Below are positions 1 to 12,287 of a stretch of 64,000 nucleotides of DNA, one piece after another (position 1 is the first letter of the stretch; each line of letters begins with the position of its first letter). Below the pieces are notes generated by a model. It was not told the origin of the DNA. It saw only the letters and a program-made list of their open reading frames with translations, and did no database searches. Made by a program: the position numbers and the translations under genes. This DNA comes from Spinellus fusiger (Eukaryota; Mucoromycota; Mucoromycetes; Mucorales; Phycomycetaceae): NCBI GenBank assembly GCA_025094145.1, contig JALLLS010000013.1:248001-312000 (forward strand). Direction: 5' to 3'.

Positions 1-2718
1 TCGTATATCTCTTTGGCCAAGAAATCTCTATTGTTCAGTCCATTCTGAAGACCATCTGCCGTAGTACATCCCCAAACGTACCTTCAAGTGGTTATTTACT
101 GTGTCCGTAGCAACCTCATACTGAGACTTACTAGCCTCCTACGATCTAATATTGCCCAAAAAATACAATACTATTAATTTCAAATAAAACAATAGTGGTG
201 CTGTCAGTATTATAACTTTCGTTTCTGGCTATATTATAGTTGGTAAAGGGATCTTTCATCTGTAAGAGTATTGTAATATGCACCTTCTTTCTTTTTGCTT
301 ATTCATAATTCATAACCAACGTGTAATTTACTAGTAGAAATAAATACCCCTATATCTTCAGTATAAACAACAGATACTCCACCTACTCTTTGACAGCCTA
401 TAACATTCACTTTGTAATAGTACATTAATTTAATCTGTTCTATTAATATCAGTCAATGTTTATATATTAAGCTCTATTTCTGAATGTCTGTAGGAATTCA
501 ACATGGATAAACATAAATAATAAGTGATGATGCATCAACCTTGTGTCCCATCTATGAATTCAACTTTAATTTCTATCAAGGCCAAATAGAGTGCAATCTA
601 CATATTTCATCTCTTAATATTATTCAATATGTCTCTATCTATTCATAGATTCAATTTAATTAATGCATTTTCATCGCCCATGATCATCAACATGAGGCTA
701 TGTACAGTATTTATAGTGCGCCTGTACTCGTTCTTTTTGTAAAAGGAAAAGAAAAGAAAAAATCAATAATTTCTCATTTATTGGCATGAGCAAATAATAC
801 AAAAAAAAGTGTGTAAATGTATAGCACATTTATGCCAAATTATGTTAAGGATTTATCATTAGCCTCTTATCTATCATCTCGAGCAATGATGACAGCTACA
901 CAGCTACCTTTATAAATTCACTATGGGTAACATTTCAGTGTCAAAGCTTGAGAAGGTTATCGAGATAAATTCAGACGCTTGTTTGTAGCTTAATTAGGCC
1001 AAGAGAAATTTAAATTGGTTTATTTAATCTGAGAAATCGTATTCCCCAATCATAGCAGCATAAATTAATGAAAGATACAATGCTTGTCTTTCATATCGCT
1101 ACTATCTCCTGGAGTTAATGGACTTGAAGTTTAAAGAGATAAATAAGTTAGTGCCGGTGTGTCACTTTCTCATACTTCATAGCACTAGCAATAGAGTTAA
1201 GAACAATGTCTTGTACCTGAGCATATAATTTAGGATGGAGTGAACACTAAAGTCTCATTATAGTAGAGTACACTATAATACAAAGCACAAAGACTAGTTA
1301 TAGTTTTGATTTGATTTATTGTACAAAAACAAGTTATAGTTTTGATTTGATTTGTTGTACAAAAACAGTATTATCACACAATTAATATCACAACAATAGT
1401 AATCATGGTAGGAGAAGAATGAGATAATAACAAAATAATAAAATGATAATTATCAGAATAATGACAAAATGGTGTTTAACCACTTTACTCACTTTGAATA
1501 CCGCCTTTTTCTCAGACAATATCTCTTCCCCCTAGCAACCTTACAGTAGAAGAATGTTCTCACTTTCGGGACAAAATAGTCATCCACTGTCAGGTATTCA
1601 TCTTTCATATACACCCAATAGAAGACTGTATTGGACTTTATATCTGTTTATTTTAAAAGAAAGAAAAAACGTCCATTTGCTTATATAATAAATGGATCTA
1701 AAGGGTTATAGAAAGGGTTTATTTGATAAAGATGTGTTTACTACAGAATACATAACCTTATTTATTTCAAGAAGAAGGAAGAAGGGTTCCCTTTTCTATT
1801 TCTAAAGATGTTGTGTTATCTCTTACTCCAGTGTCCGAGTTCTAGCTTGATATGATTTTATATTCCGAGACATAAACAGGGCTAACAACAATAGGCAGAA
1901 GAATGGTATTGATTGCATGTTCTATTCTGGTTTCTAACTGTCTTCTGGGCTGAGGATCTGTCAATGTCTGCTGCCTTGTATAAAGCAGTAAGAGAGATGT
2001 CTTTTTTACTTTTATTAATAGTGTTTCTCTGTCAATGCAGTGTCAGGAGATATTCCAAATCTCTTTTCTTCTCCATTATATAGTCGATGAGTTATTGAAT
2101 AGTGATAGTGATAGTGATAGTGACGATCATAAGGATAGTCATAAGAATAGAAAAAAAAATGGCTGTCTTTGTAGTTTTGTGTGTCTTCTTCTCCCAGGGT
2201 GAGTAGACATGTAGAAGTTGTACAAAAGAATATTGGACCTTCTACCCTTCTCTGAATGGCAACAATCTTTGACATAGGACGTATCGATGGGTCAAAAGGT
2301 ATTTGTAAGTATTTACCATTCCAATGAGGATGACTAGTAGAAGAGTACCTCTTACACTGTTAGTCCTAGTAAGTGCTACTATTATCTGTATTCTACTGAG
2401 TATCATTTGTACTAAAGTGATTCTTCTTGTTGTAATTCTCTTCTATTCTCTCTTTTATCACCCAATAAGTGTTCTTCTATCAATGACCACTGAAGACTAA
2501 GTAAATCTATAAACAAATCACCGAGATATCAAGCCAAGCCTCAGTAGCAAGTGTGTCTATTCTGGGCAGCGGGGATGATGCTCCCTTATTATTTCTACTA
2601 CCGGTGGATGATAGCTCTATAAATACAATAGATATCAAGGATTCTACTTTCTACTCTTTTATTAAGCTATTCAACTGTAGCTGTAATTCCTACTTACATT
2701 AAGCATACCTTCTCTAGT
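1..2718. other. AT-rich spacer, no gene recognised
   Basis: No open frame here reads like a protein. A short minus-strand frame at 2015-2275 is driven by a GTGATA-type repeat near 2098-2125 and is not credible. The stretch is AT-rich with scattered pyrimidine runs, and its last part presumably holds the promoter of the gene starting at 2719. Confidence 0.6.
1295..1367. repeat. Direct duplication of a ~36-bp unit
   Basis: Two adjacent copies of a ~36-bp unit, beginning AGTTATAGTTTTGATTTGAT and ending TTGTACAAAAACA, differ at one position. It is a simple tandem duplication in spacer DNA. Confidence 0.85.
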
Positions 2719-4690
2719 ATGAAGTGTGCTTTATTTTTATCTGTTACTCTTTTGTATACCTGGGGCTCTCTTGTCTATGCACAGAACTCTACTAGTGCGA
2801 CCGCCACTCTTGTTGCACCCAGCATAACCCAGGCTGCCATAACAACCACACTAGCTGCTGCCATAACAACCACACTGGCTGCTGCCACTACTACTACTAC
2901 TACTAGTACTAGTAGTAGTATACCTCAACCCACCATATCAAGTGCACCCAAAGGATCCTTCGAGGCATGTTTCTCAGATAGTGCCTTTTCAACTACAGAC
3001 TATTTTGCCAATAGCAAGTTCTCTGATGCCTTTTGTAAGCTCTATATGTGTCAATATGACTGTATGTATGTGTATGAACTAATGATCAATGCTCGATAGT
3101 AAATCCAACCATGTTCAGTGTGGTTTATTCCAATACCTATAAACTAGTACATAATCTGGCCATGGACGAATATTACATTCTACACTGTACTCAGAATAGA
3201 CCTAACTTAACAGATGTTCAGTCCAAGACATTTATTCATATTCCAGTCACTAATTTTGCTGCTGTTGATACCCGTGCCATTGGTTTCTTGGATGTAAGTA
3301 GCAGCAGTAGCAGCAGTGTGTTGTTTGGTCACTAGATGGACACATTGACTCACTTAATATTTGCCGCTATAGCTTCTTGGTCATAGTAATACTATTGTCT
3401 ATTCTGGTAATACCACCAATGTCACCTCTCCCTGTGTATCCCCCATGCCCGCCTTCTTTGACCAGAGTGGTACTATTGATCGCACAAAATACGATCTAGC
3501 CATCTATCCCCAGTCTGCCTTGAATGATCCTAATGGTGTGGCCCTGGGTATGGATTACAGTATGAGTCCTCTTCAAGTAAGTCACACTTCAAACACAAGA
3601 AAGAGAAGAGAGAATAGGAGAGGTTTCTTATGCTAATACAAATGATGGAATAGCTTGCTGAGTGGGTCAAGTACATTGCTCTGTTCACCAACCAAGAGAA
3701 GGAATCTGAAGTCATCTTCAACAAGATCAGAACCAACTACGAGTCCTTTAAGACAGGAATGACTCAGGCCACCATCCCATGGAAGCGTAATATCACTGTC
3801 ATGTCGTATGATCCTTCTTCTACTCGCTTCAATGTCCTCCAGGATGTGTACTTTAAGAATCTTACAGCAGATGCCGGGGGCCTTCTTACTGTGCCATTAG
3901 TAGCTCAGCCAGGAGATCCTTCTACTATGAAGGGACAACTGCAGAACTCTTCTCTTGTTATTGATATTACTCCCTTGTGGTCTGTACAGAACTATGGCTA
4001 CTGGCAATCCTGGTTAGGGTACTCTGACAGCGATGTTCAGAATGCGGCGGATGCTGCTTTTACACTCTACAAGACAGTGAAGCCCTATCAGAATGATCCA
4101 AATGCACCTCCCTTTGAGCGTAATAACCAATTGTGGCGTCTTGATCTAGTGGCTAACAATGGGGCACCTGGTAAGTTGTAGACTGCAATGGGATATAAAC
4201 CCTACTTTCCTCTATCTTAGACTGGTGGACACGCGGGTTTGCTCGTCCTGATCTACTCTTACAAGACTTGATCCAGGCACAATTCCCTGACTTCTTTCAT
4301 AGTCGCAACCGTATGTTTATGCGCCACTTTTCTGATAATGAAAACAGCCAAGTCGCTACTTCTGACCTCTATGGCTGCACCGTCAACGCACTTGCCCCAG
4401 TCACTGTTCCCCAGTACACCAATGACAGTTCGGATGTTCCTCCCTTGGACATCGATACTTCCTTCCCACTGGCAGGTATTATTGCCCTGGGTGTGGTGGG
4501 TGGATTTATTGCTCTTGCCTGTATAGCAGGTGCCATTGTACTGTTCAGACGCAGAGTAAGAGACCGCCGCAACAAACGCTTCTCTCTTCTCCAGGACCCT
4601 TTTGATTCTCGGATAGACAGTGAGCCTATGATGATGAATGACAGTCACGTTATGCAAGAAGGGATCAATAGACACCGAGACAATGCATAA
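2719..4690 (+). CDS. Secreted/type I membrane protein, periplasmic-binding-protein-like
   Basis: Five exons were inferred (2719-3065, 3119-3293, 3373-3576, 3654-4170, 4221-4690), giving about 570 aa. It begins with a signal peptide (hydrophobic run ending near VYAQN), then an Ala/Thr/Ser-rich linker of the O-glycosylated type. A large extracellular domain with many N-x-S/T sites follows, then one transmembrane helix near the C-terminus (around LAGIIALGVVGGFIALACI) and a basic cytosolic tail (RRRVRDRRNKR). The middle part (HSNTIVYSGN, then EWVKYIALFTNQE) resembles the helical-backbone fold of TroA/siderophore-type substrate-binding proteins found in some fungal and oomycete membrane proteins. 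That assignment is from memory and only moderately secure. It converges with the next gene, about 200 bp away across a pyrimidine-rich tract. Confidence 0.7.
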
Positions 4691-4889
4691 ACAAGGACAT
4701 TGCACAAAAAGACATCATATAAAGAGACTATCAGTGTGACAGTCTTCTTCTGTATTTAGACCCATCAATAAAACTATCCATCTTTATAGCCCTATTCTCT
4801 CTCTTTCTTTTTCTTTTTCTTTTTCTTTTTTCTTTTTCTTTTTTCTTTTTTACAGTTCATGGAGGAGATAAAGAGGTAGAAAAGGCCTT

Positions 4890-6346
4890 CTAGGAATGCA
4901 CACCAAATCCAACCAAATCCTCCCCTAAACATCCCTTTTCCCGTTCAATGCCAATGGTGGACCACTCCATCCCATAGTTATGGCCTGGGTAAACCACCAC
5001 CCGATCATCCAGACTGCCTAGGACTGTTCTGAGAGTGTGCTCCATGACCTTGCGATTCCCACCTGGCAGATCTGTCCGCCCACACAATCCACACAGAAGA
5101 GTGTCCCCTGCTAGTAATCGACAGTCATTGATGATGATTGACTGTGATCCCGGGGTGTGTCCCGGAGTGTGTAGGAATCGGAGCACTGTACGACCAATCG
5201 CCAGTGTTTCTGTGACAGCAGTGCATGTGGGAGCAATGCGATTGGGCAATAGAGAAGGGTTCTGCTCCAGAAGCTGATCAATGTCGCCTGCATGAACATA
5301 GGCTTTGATGTGGGGCACTTTCTTAAGCAGTCGTGACACACCGGATATTTTAATTGGAAGCACATATGGAGCAGGGGGTGATCCACCTGCATGATCAAAA
5401 TGGGAATGGGTGACGATGCATGCCACCAGAGTCCAACTATGTTCCTGGAGAATCTTTAAGATGCCGTCAATGTCCCAGCACTAATCAACCCATTAGCCCA
5501 GTCTGTAAGCACTGTAGTCTATACTGTAGTCTATACTGTAGTCTATACTGTAGTCTATTCTGTAGTCTATTCTGTAGTCTATACTTGCCGCATCCACCAC
5601 AACACACTGCTTGGTGTCATTGTCCACAATCACATAGATAATATTCCGCATCTGTTGGGCAAATTCAAAAATAAACGTCTGAATGGGGTTGCGAAGATGA
5701 CGCTCAATACAAATATCCTTTCCTGGCATGATCTGGAAGATGGTAAAGCCCATCAGTGCATTGTCCTGATCAATCAGTGCCTTTGCAATACGTGCACTAA
5801 TGACTTGTGCATTCTCAGGTGCCTGCCCAATAGGAATAAGTCCATTGCACACTCCACAATCCATAGTGTGAGTACCTTTTCCAGTGCCTGCTTATAGAAT
5901 CGGGTGGCTTCTTCATAGTCACCCATCTTAGCACTGGCTTCTGCATATCGAAAGTATCCCTAAACCATTCAACCGTCACAGAGAACCCACCCTGCAATGA
6001 GTCGAATGAAAACATAATAGACATAATAGACATAATAGACATAATAGACATAATAGACGTACTGCCTTTCTACCTCTTCTTATTAAAGTACCTTTGACCA
6101 CATGGGTGCCAGCTGAATAGACCGAGTGGCATCTTCCTTGGCGGATGGATAGTGATAGCAGTGGAGAAGACTGGCACTTCGGTTGGCATAGAGCATAGCA
6201 AGGTAATCTCGGCTGGCATGAGTTGACTCTTCAATGGCCTTGCTGTATTCAGTGGCTGCGTCAAGATAGAGATGTCGTTCATACAAGTCATTGGCTCGTG
6301 TTGTTATTCGATAACTCTTTGCATGAGGAGCAGGCGGCAAGTCCAT
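4890..6346 (-). CDS. TPR domain fused to metallo-beta-lactamase-fold hydrolase
   Basis: Four exons (6346-6092, 5959-5876, 5822-5589, 5480-4890) give about 387 aa. The N-terminal ~110 residues form tetratricopeptide repeats of the STI1 style: ANDLYERHLYLDAATEYSKA, then LYANRSASLLHCYHYPSA, then SKGYFRYAEASAKMGDYEEA. The C-terminal part is a glyoxalase II-like metallo-beta-lactamase domain. Its zinc motif is THSHFDHAGG, with later metal ligands in HTPGHTPGS, GDTL and YPGHNYG. The exact substrate is unknown; the closest class is hydroxyacylglutathione hydrolase-like. Intron 3 uses a GC donor (GCG|GCAAGT) and introns 1 and 3 contain short tandem repeats. All exon phases agree, so the fusion is one continuous reading frame rather than two genes. 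It is divergent from the gene at 6814. Confidence 0.85.
5513..5585. repeat. 12-bp minisatellite inside a GC-AG intron
   Basis: About six copies of TAGTCTATACTG (some with TAGTCTATTCTG) lie wholly inside intron 3 of the TPR-metallo-beta-lactamase gene. The intron still ends in a usable AG after TTGATT. It is not a CRISPR: the units are contiguous, without spacers. Confidence 0.9.
6011..6058. repeat. 9-bp minisatellite inside intron 1 of the TPR-MBL gene
   Basis: About five tandem copies of ACATAATAG lie between the first and second exon of the TPR-metallo-beta-lactamase gene. Copy-number change here would alter intron length only. Confidence 0.85.
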
Positions 6347-6492
6347 ACTTGCTAACAGCCAAAACCAACCAATAAAAGAAGAGAGAAAAGAGAAAAGAGA
6401 AAAGAAGAGAAGAGAAGAAATCTCTTATGGCACGTGTGGCTTTCTTTACTTACCCACCCACCCAATCAGTCTGTGGTGTGTTGTCGAGTGAG

Positions 6493-6690
6493 TAAGAAAT
6501 AATAATACTTGTAATAATACTTGTAATAATACTCACAATAATACTTGTAATAATAATCACAATAATACTCACAATAATAGTCACAATAATACTTGTAATA
6601 ATATTCATAATAATACTCACAATAATACTTGTAATAATACTCATAATAATATTCATAATAATACTCATAATAATACTTGTAATTATAACG
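6493..6690. repeat. Degenerate AATAATACT-type tandem array
   Basis: About 200 bp of AATAATACTTGT / AATAATACTCAC units lies between two divergent genes. It is followed at 6720-6800 by a pure polypyrimidine tract that ends in CTGTAAAG. The array accounts for the Tyr- and Ile-rich frames read across it. Confidence 0.9.
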
Positions 6691-6813
6691 ATAAGAATTC
6701 TCACCTATTCTTACTGTAGATACTTCTTTCTTCCTTTCTTTCTCTTTCTCTTTCTTTCTCTTTCTTTCTTTCTTTTTTTCTTTTCCTTTCTTTTCCTTCT
6801 TACTGTAAAGGAC

Positions 6814-7266
6814 ATGTACCTGAATTGGCCCCACCGTGCACAGACAGCAAGTCAACTAAAGTGGTACAAATTGACAGATCTGTTGGATTACTGCCATGAG
6901 CTGCGTTCTTTTATTATTGATGCACCTGGCAAATTGTCCGCTTGCTATGTACCCTTATTAGAGGCCACAGAAAGCCTGATGGATCAACACAAAAGATTCC
7001 CAAAGGAAGATATCTATATATCCGAGGGCTATGGAGATTGGTGTCTGCAGATTGACCAACTCTGTCTGACGGTGGCCATTGTGCTGTATCCCAACAAACT
7101 AGTGAGACAATACCCTACCATTAAGACACAGGGAGAAGCAGAGGTGCATGTGTTGAGTTGCATCGACACTCTTCTTAAGATGGCAGAGAGACTGGAGTGC
7201 GTGTTTGATCAGCAGCTGTATGAGACACGCTATGGACTTCACTGGGAGACACATGAGAAGGAGTAA
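6814..7266 (+). CDS. Small protein of unknown function
   Basis: The frame from 6814 encodes about 150 aa with normal composition and no recognised domain; predicted helices dominate (for example YKLTDLLDYCHELRSF and ESLMDQHKRF). The N-terminus is uncertain, because the long polypyrimidine tract just upstream looks like a 3' splice region. An alternative start at ATG 6428, with a GTGAGT donor near 6490 and an acceptor near 6850, would replace the first ~13 residues and place the tandem array in an intron. It converges with CCT1, whose stop lies only about 90 bp away. Confidence 0.6.
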   Translation: MYLNWPHRAQTASQLKWYKLTDLLDYCHELRSFIIDAPGKLSACYVPLLEATESLMDQHKRFPKEDIYISEGYGDWCLQIDQLCLTVAIVLYPNKLVRQYPTIKTQGEAEVHVLSCIDTLLKMAERLECVFDQQLYETRYGLHWETHEKE

Positions 7267-7356
7267 TAAACGAGTGTCCTTTATGTACACATCCCAAAAA
7301 TGCATTTATTCAATAGAGGATAGTTATTATTTATTATTTATTATTTATATAGGATC

Positions 7357-9571
7357 TTAGTGTCCATGGCCATCGTCTGGGTTGCCCTTTGGCTCTGTTG
7401 CAACTATAAGAAGAGAATGAGAATCCTCCTTGTCTTATCACAACACCCCCTTACCTTTGATAAAGTCATCAATTCTGAGAATAGCAATGGCAGCCTCAGT
7501 AGCACTCTTGAGGGATTTGATCTTGGACATGGCAGGCTCTAATACACCTGCCTTGAGGTTGTCGCGGACACTGCCATGGATCAACTCAAGGCCATAGTAC
7601 TTTAATACTTTCTTGCGCTCATCTGTACTGTCATTGAGTGCAGCATTATGATAGGCACGCATCTTGGAAACAAGCTCAGTGGAATCTAGGGATCCATAGT
7701 CAGTGGGGTCCCTTTTCCTCTGTGTGTCTTTACCTTTGGCAGCATTCACAGCCAGTGTCTTGGGAATCACCAACAGAGCATTAGCGAATTCTGCAATGGC
7801 CAGTTGTTCACGAGAAGCCTAGGAACAGTGAGCCAACAGTGGCAATAGACAGGGCTTACCACACTCGTAGCAAAGTTCTCCAGGTAAATACTCAGGGCAG
7901 ACTCTACTGCACCTCCACCAGGCACAACACTGTTGCTCTCCAATGTACGCTTCACTACACACAAGGCATCATGAAGAGAGCGCTCCATCTCATCCAACAT
8001 ATAGTCATTGGCACCACGCAGGATAACAGAAGCAGAGTTCTGGATCTTGGTGCCCTTGACCAAGATACACTCATCATCTGAGATTCTCTCTTGAACTACT
8101 TCCTCAGCATACCCCAAGGAGGAGGCCTCAAAGGTCTCGTCGCCATCAAGATTGGCCAAAGAAGAGATGAAAGTGGCACCTGTGGCCTTGGCAATACGCT
8201 TCAAGTCCTCCTTCTTGCAACGACGCACAGCCATAGCACCTGCCTCCACAAACATCTTCAAGCACATATCATCAATGCCCTTAGTGGTAAGAATCACATT
8301 GGCGCCTGTATCGAGGATCTTTTTGATGCGCTCGGTAGTAATATCAAACTCTCTGTCCATCGTCAGCCCTCTACTGTCCCGATGCCTTTCTGCCGCTGCT
8401 TACCTCTTGCGGATGTCCTCCAATTTATCAGGGTCATCCACAACAATATTCACACCAAGATGCATACGTGCCTTTTGTAGATTCATGTCCAAGACAGCAA
8501 TCTTTGCATTCTGGATTCTTGTCTTCATGGCCTGAGAAGCCACAGTGCAATTGAGAGCATAACCACGGACAAACACTGATTCACGGCCTGATTTACCATG
8601 GGCCTTGAGGATGTTGACTGCCTTGACGGGGTATTTTGTCTCGCCACGTCCATTGGTGGTCTTTACTGCCAACATGGATTCCACAGCCAGGTTGGCAAAA
8701 AAGTCAGAATCCCTATAGCCTAGGCATAAGTTTCTCTTTATTTCTCTCTCTATTTCTCTCTCTTCTTCTTCTCTCTTCTTCTATAGATGGTTGAATAAAT
8801 CAGCATCCTACTTACGATCCAATGATCTTGGAACTCATAGAGGTCTTTGCTGCATTCACAAGACACTCCTTGCCCAAGGAATCCACTTTGACTGCCATTT
8901 GATCTGCAATGAATTTACAGGCTACTTTCGAGGCGAGTCTGTAGCCAGTAATGATGGTGGTGGGGTGGATCTTGTTCTTTACCAATTCATTGGCACGCTT
9001 CAATAGTTCAGCAGCAATGATCACCACAGAAGTAGTGCCATCACCCACTTCACGGTCTTGTTGTTGTGCTAGTTCCAACAGCACTTTGCCAGCAGGGTGT
9101 TCAATCTCAAGCAGCTGGAGGATAGTGGCACCGTCATTGCTAATAGTGACATCCTAAACATATTGAAAAAAGAAAAAAACAACAACAACAAAACAACCCC
9201 GGATGTCTACGCATAAGTCGCTTTTCTTCTTAACATAACAACATATAGATGTATATATGTGTGTATAAAAAAGAAATACTTGCTCCAATCTCATCCACCA
9301 TCATCTTGTCCAGACCCACAGGTCCTAATGAACTCTTTACAATATTGGCAATAGAAGCAGCAGCAAGAACTAATGACAGAATAGATAGGTACAGCATTAG
9401 TACAGGTATTTGTTTGTTTCTTGTTTGTTTCTTTGTCTCTTTGTTTCTTTTTTATTTTGCTTATGTATTCATGTTTATTCTTGCGTCCTTACCATTACTA
9501 GAGCGTACGTCTTGTCCCGTGGTACGCTGACCTCCCAAGAACAGATTTGAGTTTTCTTCGCGTTGAAACAT
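7357..9571 (-). CDS. TCP1: T-complex protein 1 subunit alpha (CCT1) of the cytosolic chaperonin
   Basis: This is the group II chaperonin subunit that folds actin, tubulin and other clients inside the eight-subunit CCT ring. Eight exons (9571-9493, 9369-9284, 9153-8816, 8712-8404, 8352-7860, 7818-7734, 7685-7455, 7403-7357) sum to 1668 nt, 555 aa, matching the usual ~556 aa. Visible signatures are [11 protein letters not shown], the nucleotide-binding NDGATIL and [33 protein letters not shown] and [18 protein letters not shown], with a C-terminal INDD-like IRIDDFIK. The last coding exon (47 nt) is short and Gly/His-rich. Intron 2 has a GC donor (ATTGGA|GCAAGT); every other donor is GT. The upstream 9572-9894 holds its promoter and no other credible gene. 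Confidence 0.97.
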
Positions 9572-9894
9572 AAAAAGAACAATTAGACAGGAAAGAGAGT
9601 AAGACGGACTCGACGACTCACTGACGGAGCGACCGACAAAGCGACAAAGCGACATTAAATGCAGTCACAGACTTCTCCTGCTGTCTGTTCTGATAACGAG
9701 ATCCGCTCTATAAAAGTAGAGGCTCAACATGTTCTTGTGACTGAAAAGTACACTCTGGACAAGTCAATGAAGGTTATATTTATAGTGCATAAAGAGAGAA
9801 AAAGAGAAAGAAACAGAAACAGAAGAATACATATAAAATGTACATTGATGTTCCATAGATCCATAGACTAAAGACACACACACATCTATAGCGT

Positions 9895-12093
9895 TTAATC
9901 CACTTTAATACTATCAAATATCTTGCGCAGAAACACAAGGCAGGACAAATACCCTACAGCACCTGTCAGTGTCGCAAGAAGAATACTAATCAGCATGGAA
10001 TAGCCAAAGTACAATACAGTACTAGTGAAGCTATTGATATCGAGTTTTGTCATATAATACATCACAGAATACAGCAGAACATAGGCTCCTGTGGCTCCTG
10101 CAGTGAAAAAGGCACGCCAAGACCAGTGGTAATCCTCATTGCAGAGATGGAAATAGCACATGAGAACAGTCACCTGGGAACATGTCAGTAGTAAGACACC
10201 AAAGACCAAGAACAAGAATCCAATGCCATAGTAAATGCGATGGAACCAGATACTGTTCATAATATAGTAAATCTCAATAAAGATAGCACCAAAGGGAAGA
10301 ATGCCTCCCATGAAAATAGTTGACAGACTGCGAAGGTATATGGGCTGGTCTGGGATTTGACGAGGGATTTGGTTGGTGCGTACAGGTTGTTCAATGCGTG
10401 GTTTGCGTAGACCGTAGTAGGAGCCCATGGTGCTGAGGGGAAGAGAAATGAGCATCCAGAGACCCACAAGGGCTAACATGGTGCCAAAGGGAACAGCCCC
10501 AGAAGCATCCGAGCCAATTAAGAAGAAGTTGAGGCCAAACATAAAGCCAAAGATGATGCTAAAGAAGAAGAGATGAGTCTCTCTGCTATGTGCGAGGGTT
10601 GTCTGTGGATTACCCAGGGAAGAGAGTGGCATTCAGAAGAATATTGAGCTTCCATGATTCACCGCCATTCATCTTATAAAGACGAGATGATGTGAATCCA
10701 GAGATACAACTAAATACCATGAAGAATACCACCATCACAGTGGCAAGAGAACCACGGTTGGAAGGAGAGAGGAAGCCAAGCACAGCAAATACTACTCAAA
10801 CAAACAAATAAATAAATAAATAAACAATTAAGAAAGAGCTACGTGTATTTACCAAGGGTCAATGCTGTCATGGCTATCAGTTGGGTACCACTTCCTACAG
10901 AGACAGAGAGGAGCATAGGATGATGAACAGGAGGACGGAATACATCACCGTGGACTAACTTCCATCCATAGTCTTCCTGTACATCTTCCTATAGAACAGT
11001 ACACACAAAGTAGAGAGAACAGTATCAGATAAGAATGCCTTGAGAACAGCAACGCCTACTTACATGGGCTTCTACTGCATTGTAGCGAGAGATATCCTTG
11101 TGCAGTGCCCTCAATAGAATCATAGCCACCATCCCTGTAAGAAACAGAACAATAACAATAGAATTCACCAAAGAGAACCAGTGAATCGAAGGATCCAAGA
11201 TATGCAAGTAGTTATCCCATCGTGTGGCCCAGGATGTGCTAGAACGCTGTATTCAACAAACATAATGCCTGTTATAAGAACACTCTCTGTAAGGTGTATA
11301 GGTAAGGTATAGGCAGATCTACTTACATGCCAATAGATGCTGTAGGTATACACTATTTTATCATTTCCGTCTGCCTTGAGATAGACGGGGGCATTGCTTC
11401 TATTACATACAGGTGCTCCATCTGCACCCAGCTGGGTGAGTTGACTTGAAGGACGCACCACCACTCCTACGACACGGTATTTGGAGGAGGGACGCTCGTG
11501 GTAGTAGACATTGATGTCATAGTGGTTGTTGATGTAAGGAGAATGGCCCTCCACATGGCCTAGATTAAATCCAATGTTATAGTAAATCTCACCCGTGTTT
11601 CTGTCGATATTTTCATGAGCAGCTGGTAACCCATCCACCACCCAATTCACAGCATAATTATCGATAATACGGTCATTGATGAACTCAGCATCGGCTATAG
11701 GCAGTGATTCTACTTGGCATAGCAATTGGCATGTCTGATTCTTCATCATAGACAGCTGTGGTGGTGTTAGCTGCAGTATTTGGCAGGTGGATTTACCTGG
11801 AAGGGAGAGGTAAAGATACGATCTCCAAACAGCACACTGCCAATACTCTCAGACTGTTTCTTGGGCCCGTCGCTGGGTTGGCAGAAGTGGAAGCGTTCAA
11901 AGTAGTAGTCATAAGAAAGAACAGACTTCACTTGTTGGTTGGACATGGGAGTGAGGGAGTTGACATAGAGAGGAACAGTGTCACCCGCCTTGTAGTCTTG
12001 AGGAGCCACACCAGGAAGATAGAATGCATTAGAAAGAGAAACAGCAACAGTCATAAAGATCACTGCCTTCAGGCTTCTTGACCTGAGCACCAT
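9895..12093 (-). CDS. Transmembrane 9 superfamily (EMP70-type) protein
   Basis: This is a nine-transmembrane endosomal/Golgi protein of the EMP70/TM9SF family, involved in endomembrane sorting and cell adhesion in other eukaryotes. Six exons (12093-11797, 11755-11327, 11246-11064, 10988-10853, 10791-10614, 10558-9895) give about 628 aa. It has a signal peptide, then [20 protein letters not shown] at the start of the lumenal domain, with a HFCQP motif. Later come WLWR-class spacing around [10 protein letters not shown], the GSGTQL loop, LFPG and SGAVPFGTM. The protein ends in KVD, fitting the KxD/E COPI-binding Golgi retention signal of this family. The FPG/IIF exon junction removes an in-frame stop, which supports the splice. 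Copy A of the Fanzor-type transposon begins about 195 bp upstream of the start codon. Confidence 0.95.
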
Positions 12094-12287
12094 GATGAAG
12101 AAGTGAAAGAGAAAAAGAGTGGCAGTGATAAGAATACTACGTACTGGGACGGAGATTGGGCCAAACTTGGACACACTGATATGGGAGCACGCGATAGCTG
12201 TGTTCTCTGTGGGGTCACCATGACAACCCATGCTTTCAATTCAGTTGAGTCCTCTATGCCAGCTGGGAATGAAATAGTCATTCATCC

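Noticed and set aside
2015..2275. 86-aa minus-strand frame
   Set aside because: It is Tyr/His-rich because of a GTGATA tandem repeat, with no supporting features.
5513..5585. Regular short repeat that could suggest a CRISPR array
   Set aside because: Units are 12 bp and contiguous with no spacers, and lie inside a spliced intron of a eukaryotic gene.
9659..9871. 70-aa plus-strand frame upstream of CCT1
   Set aside because: It lies in the CCT1 promoter, ends in an Arg/Lys-rich low-complexity run, and has no recognised feature.
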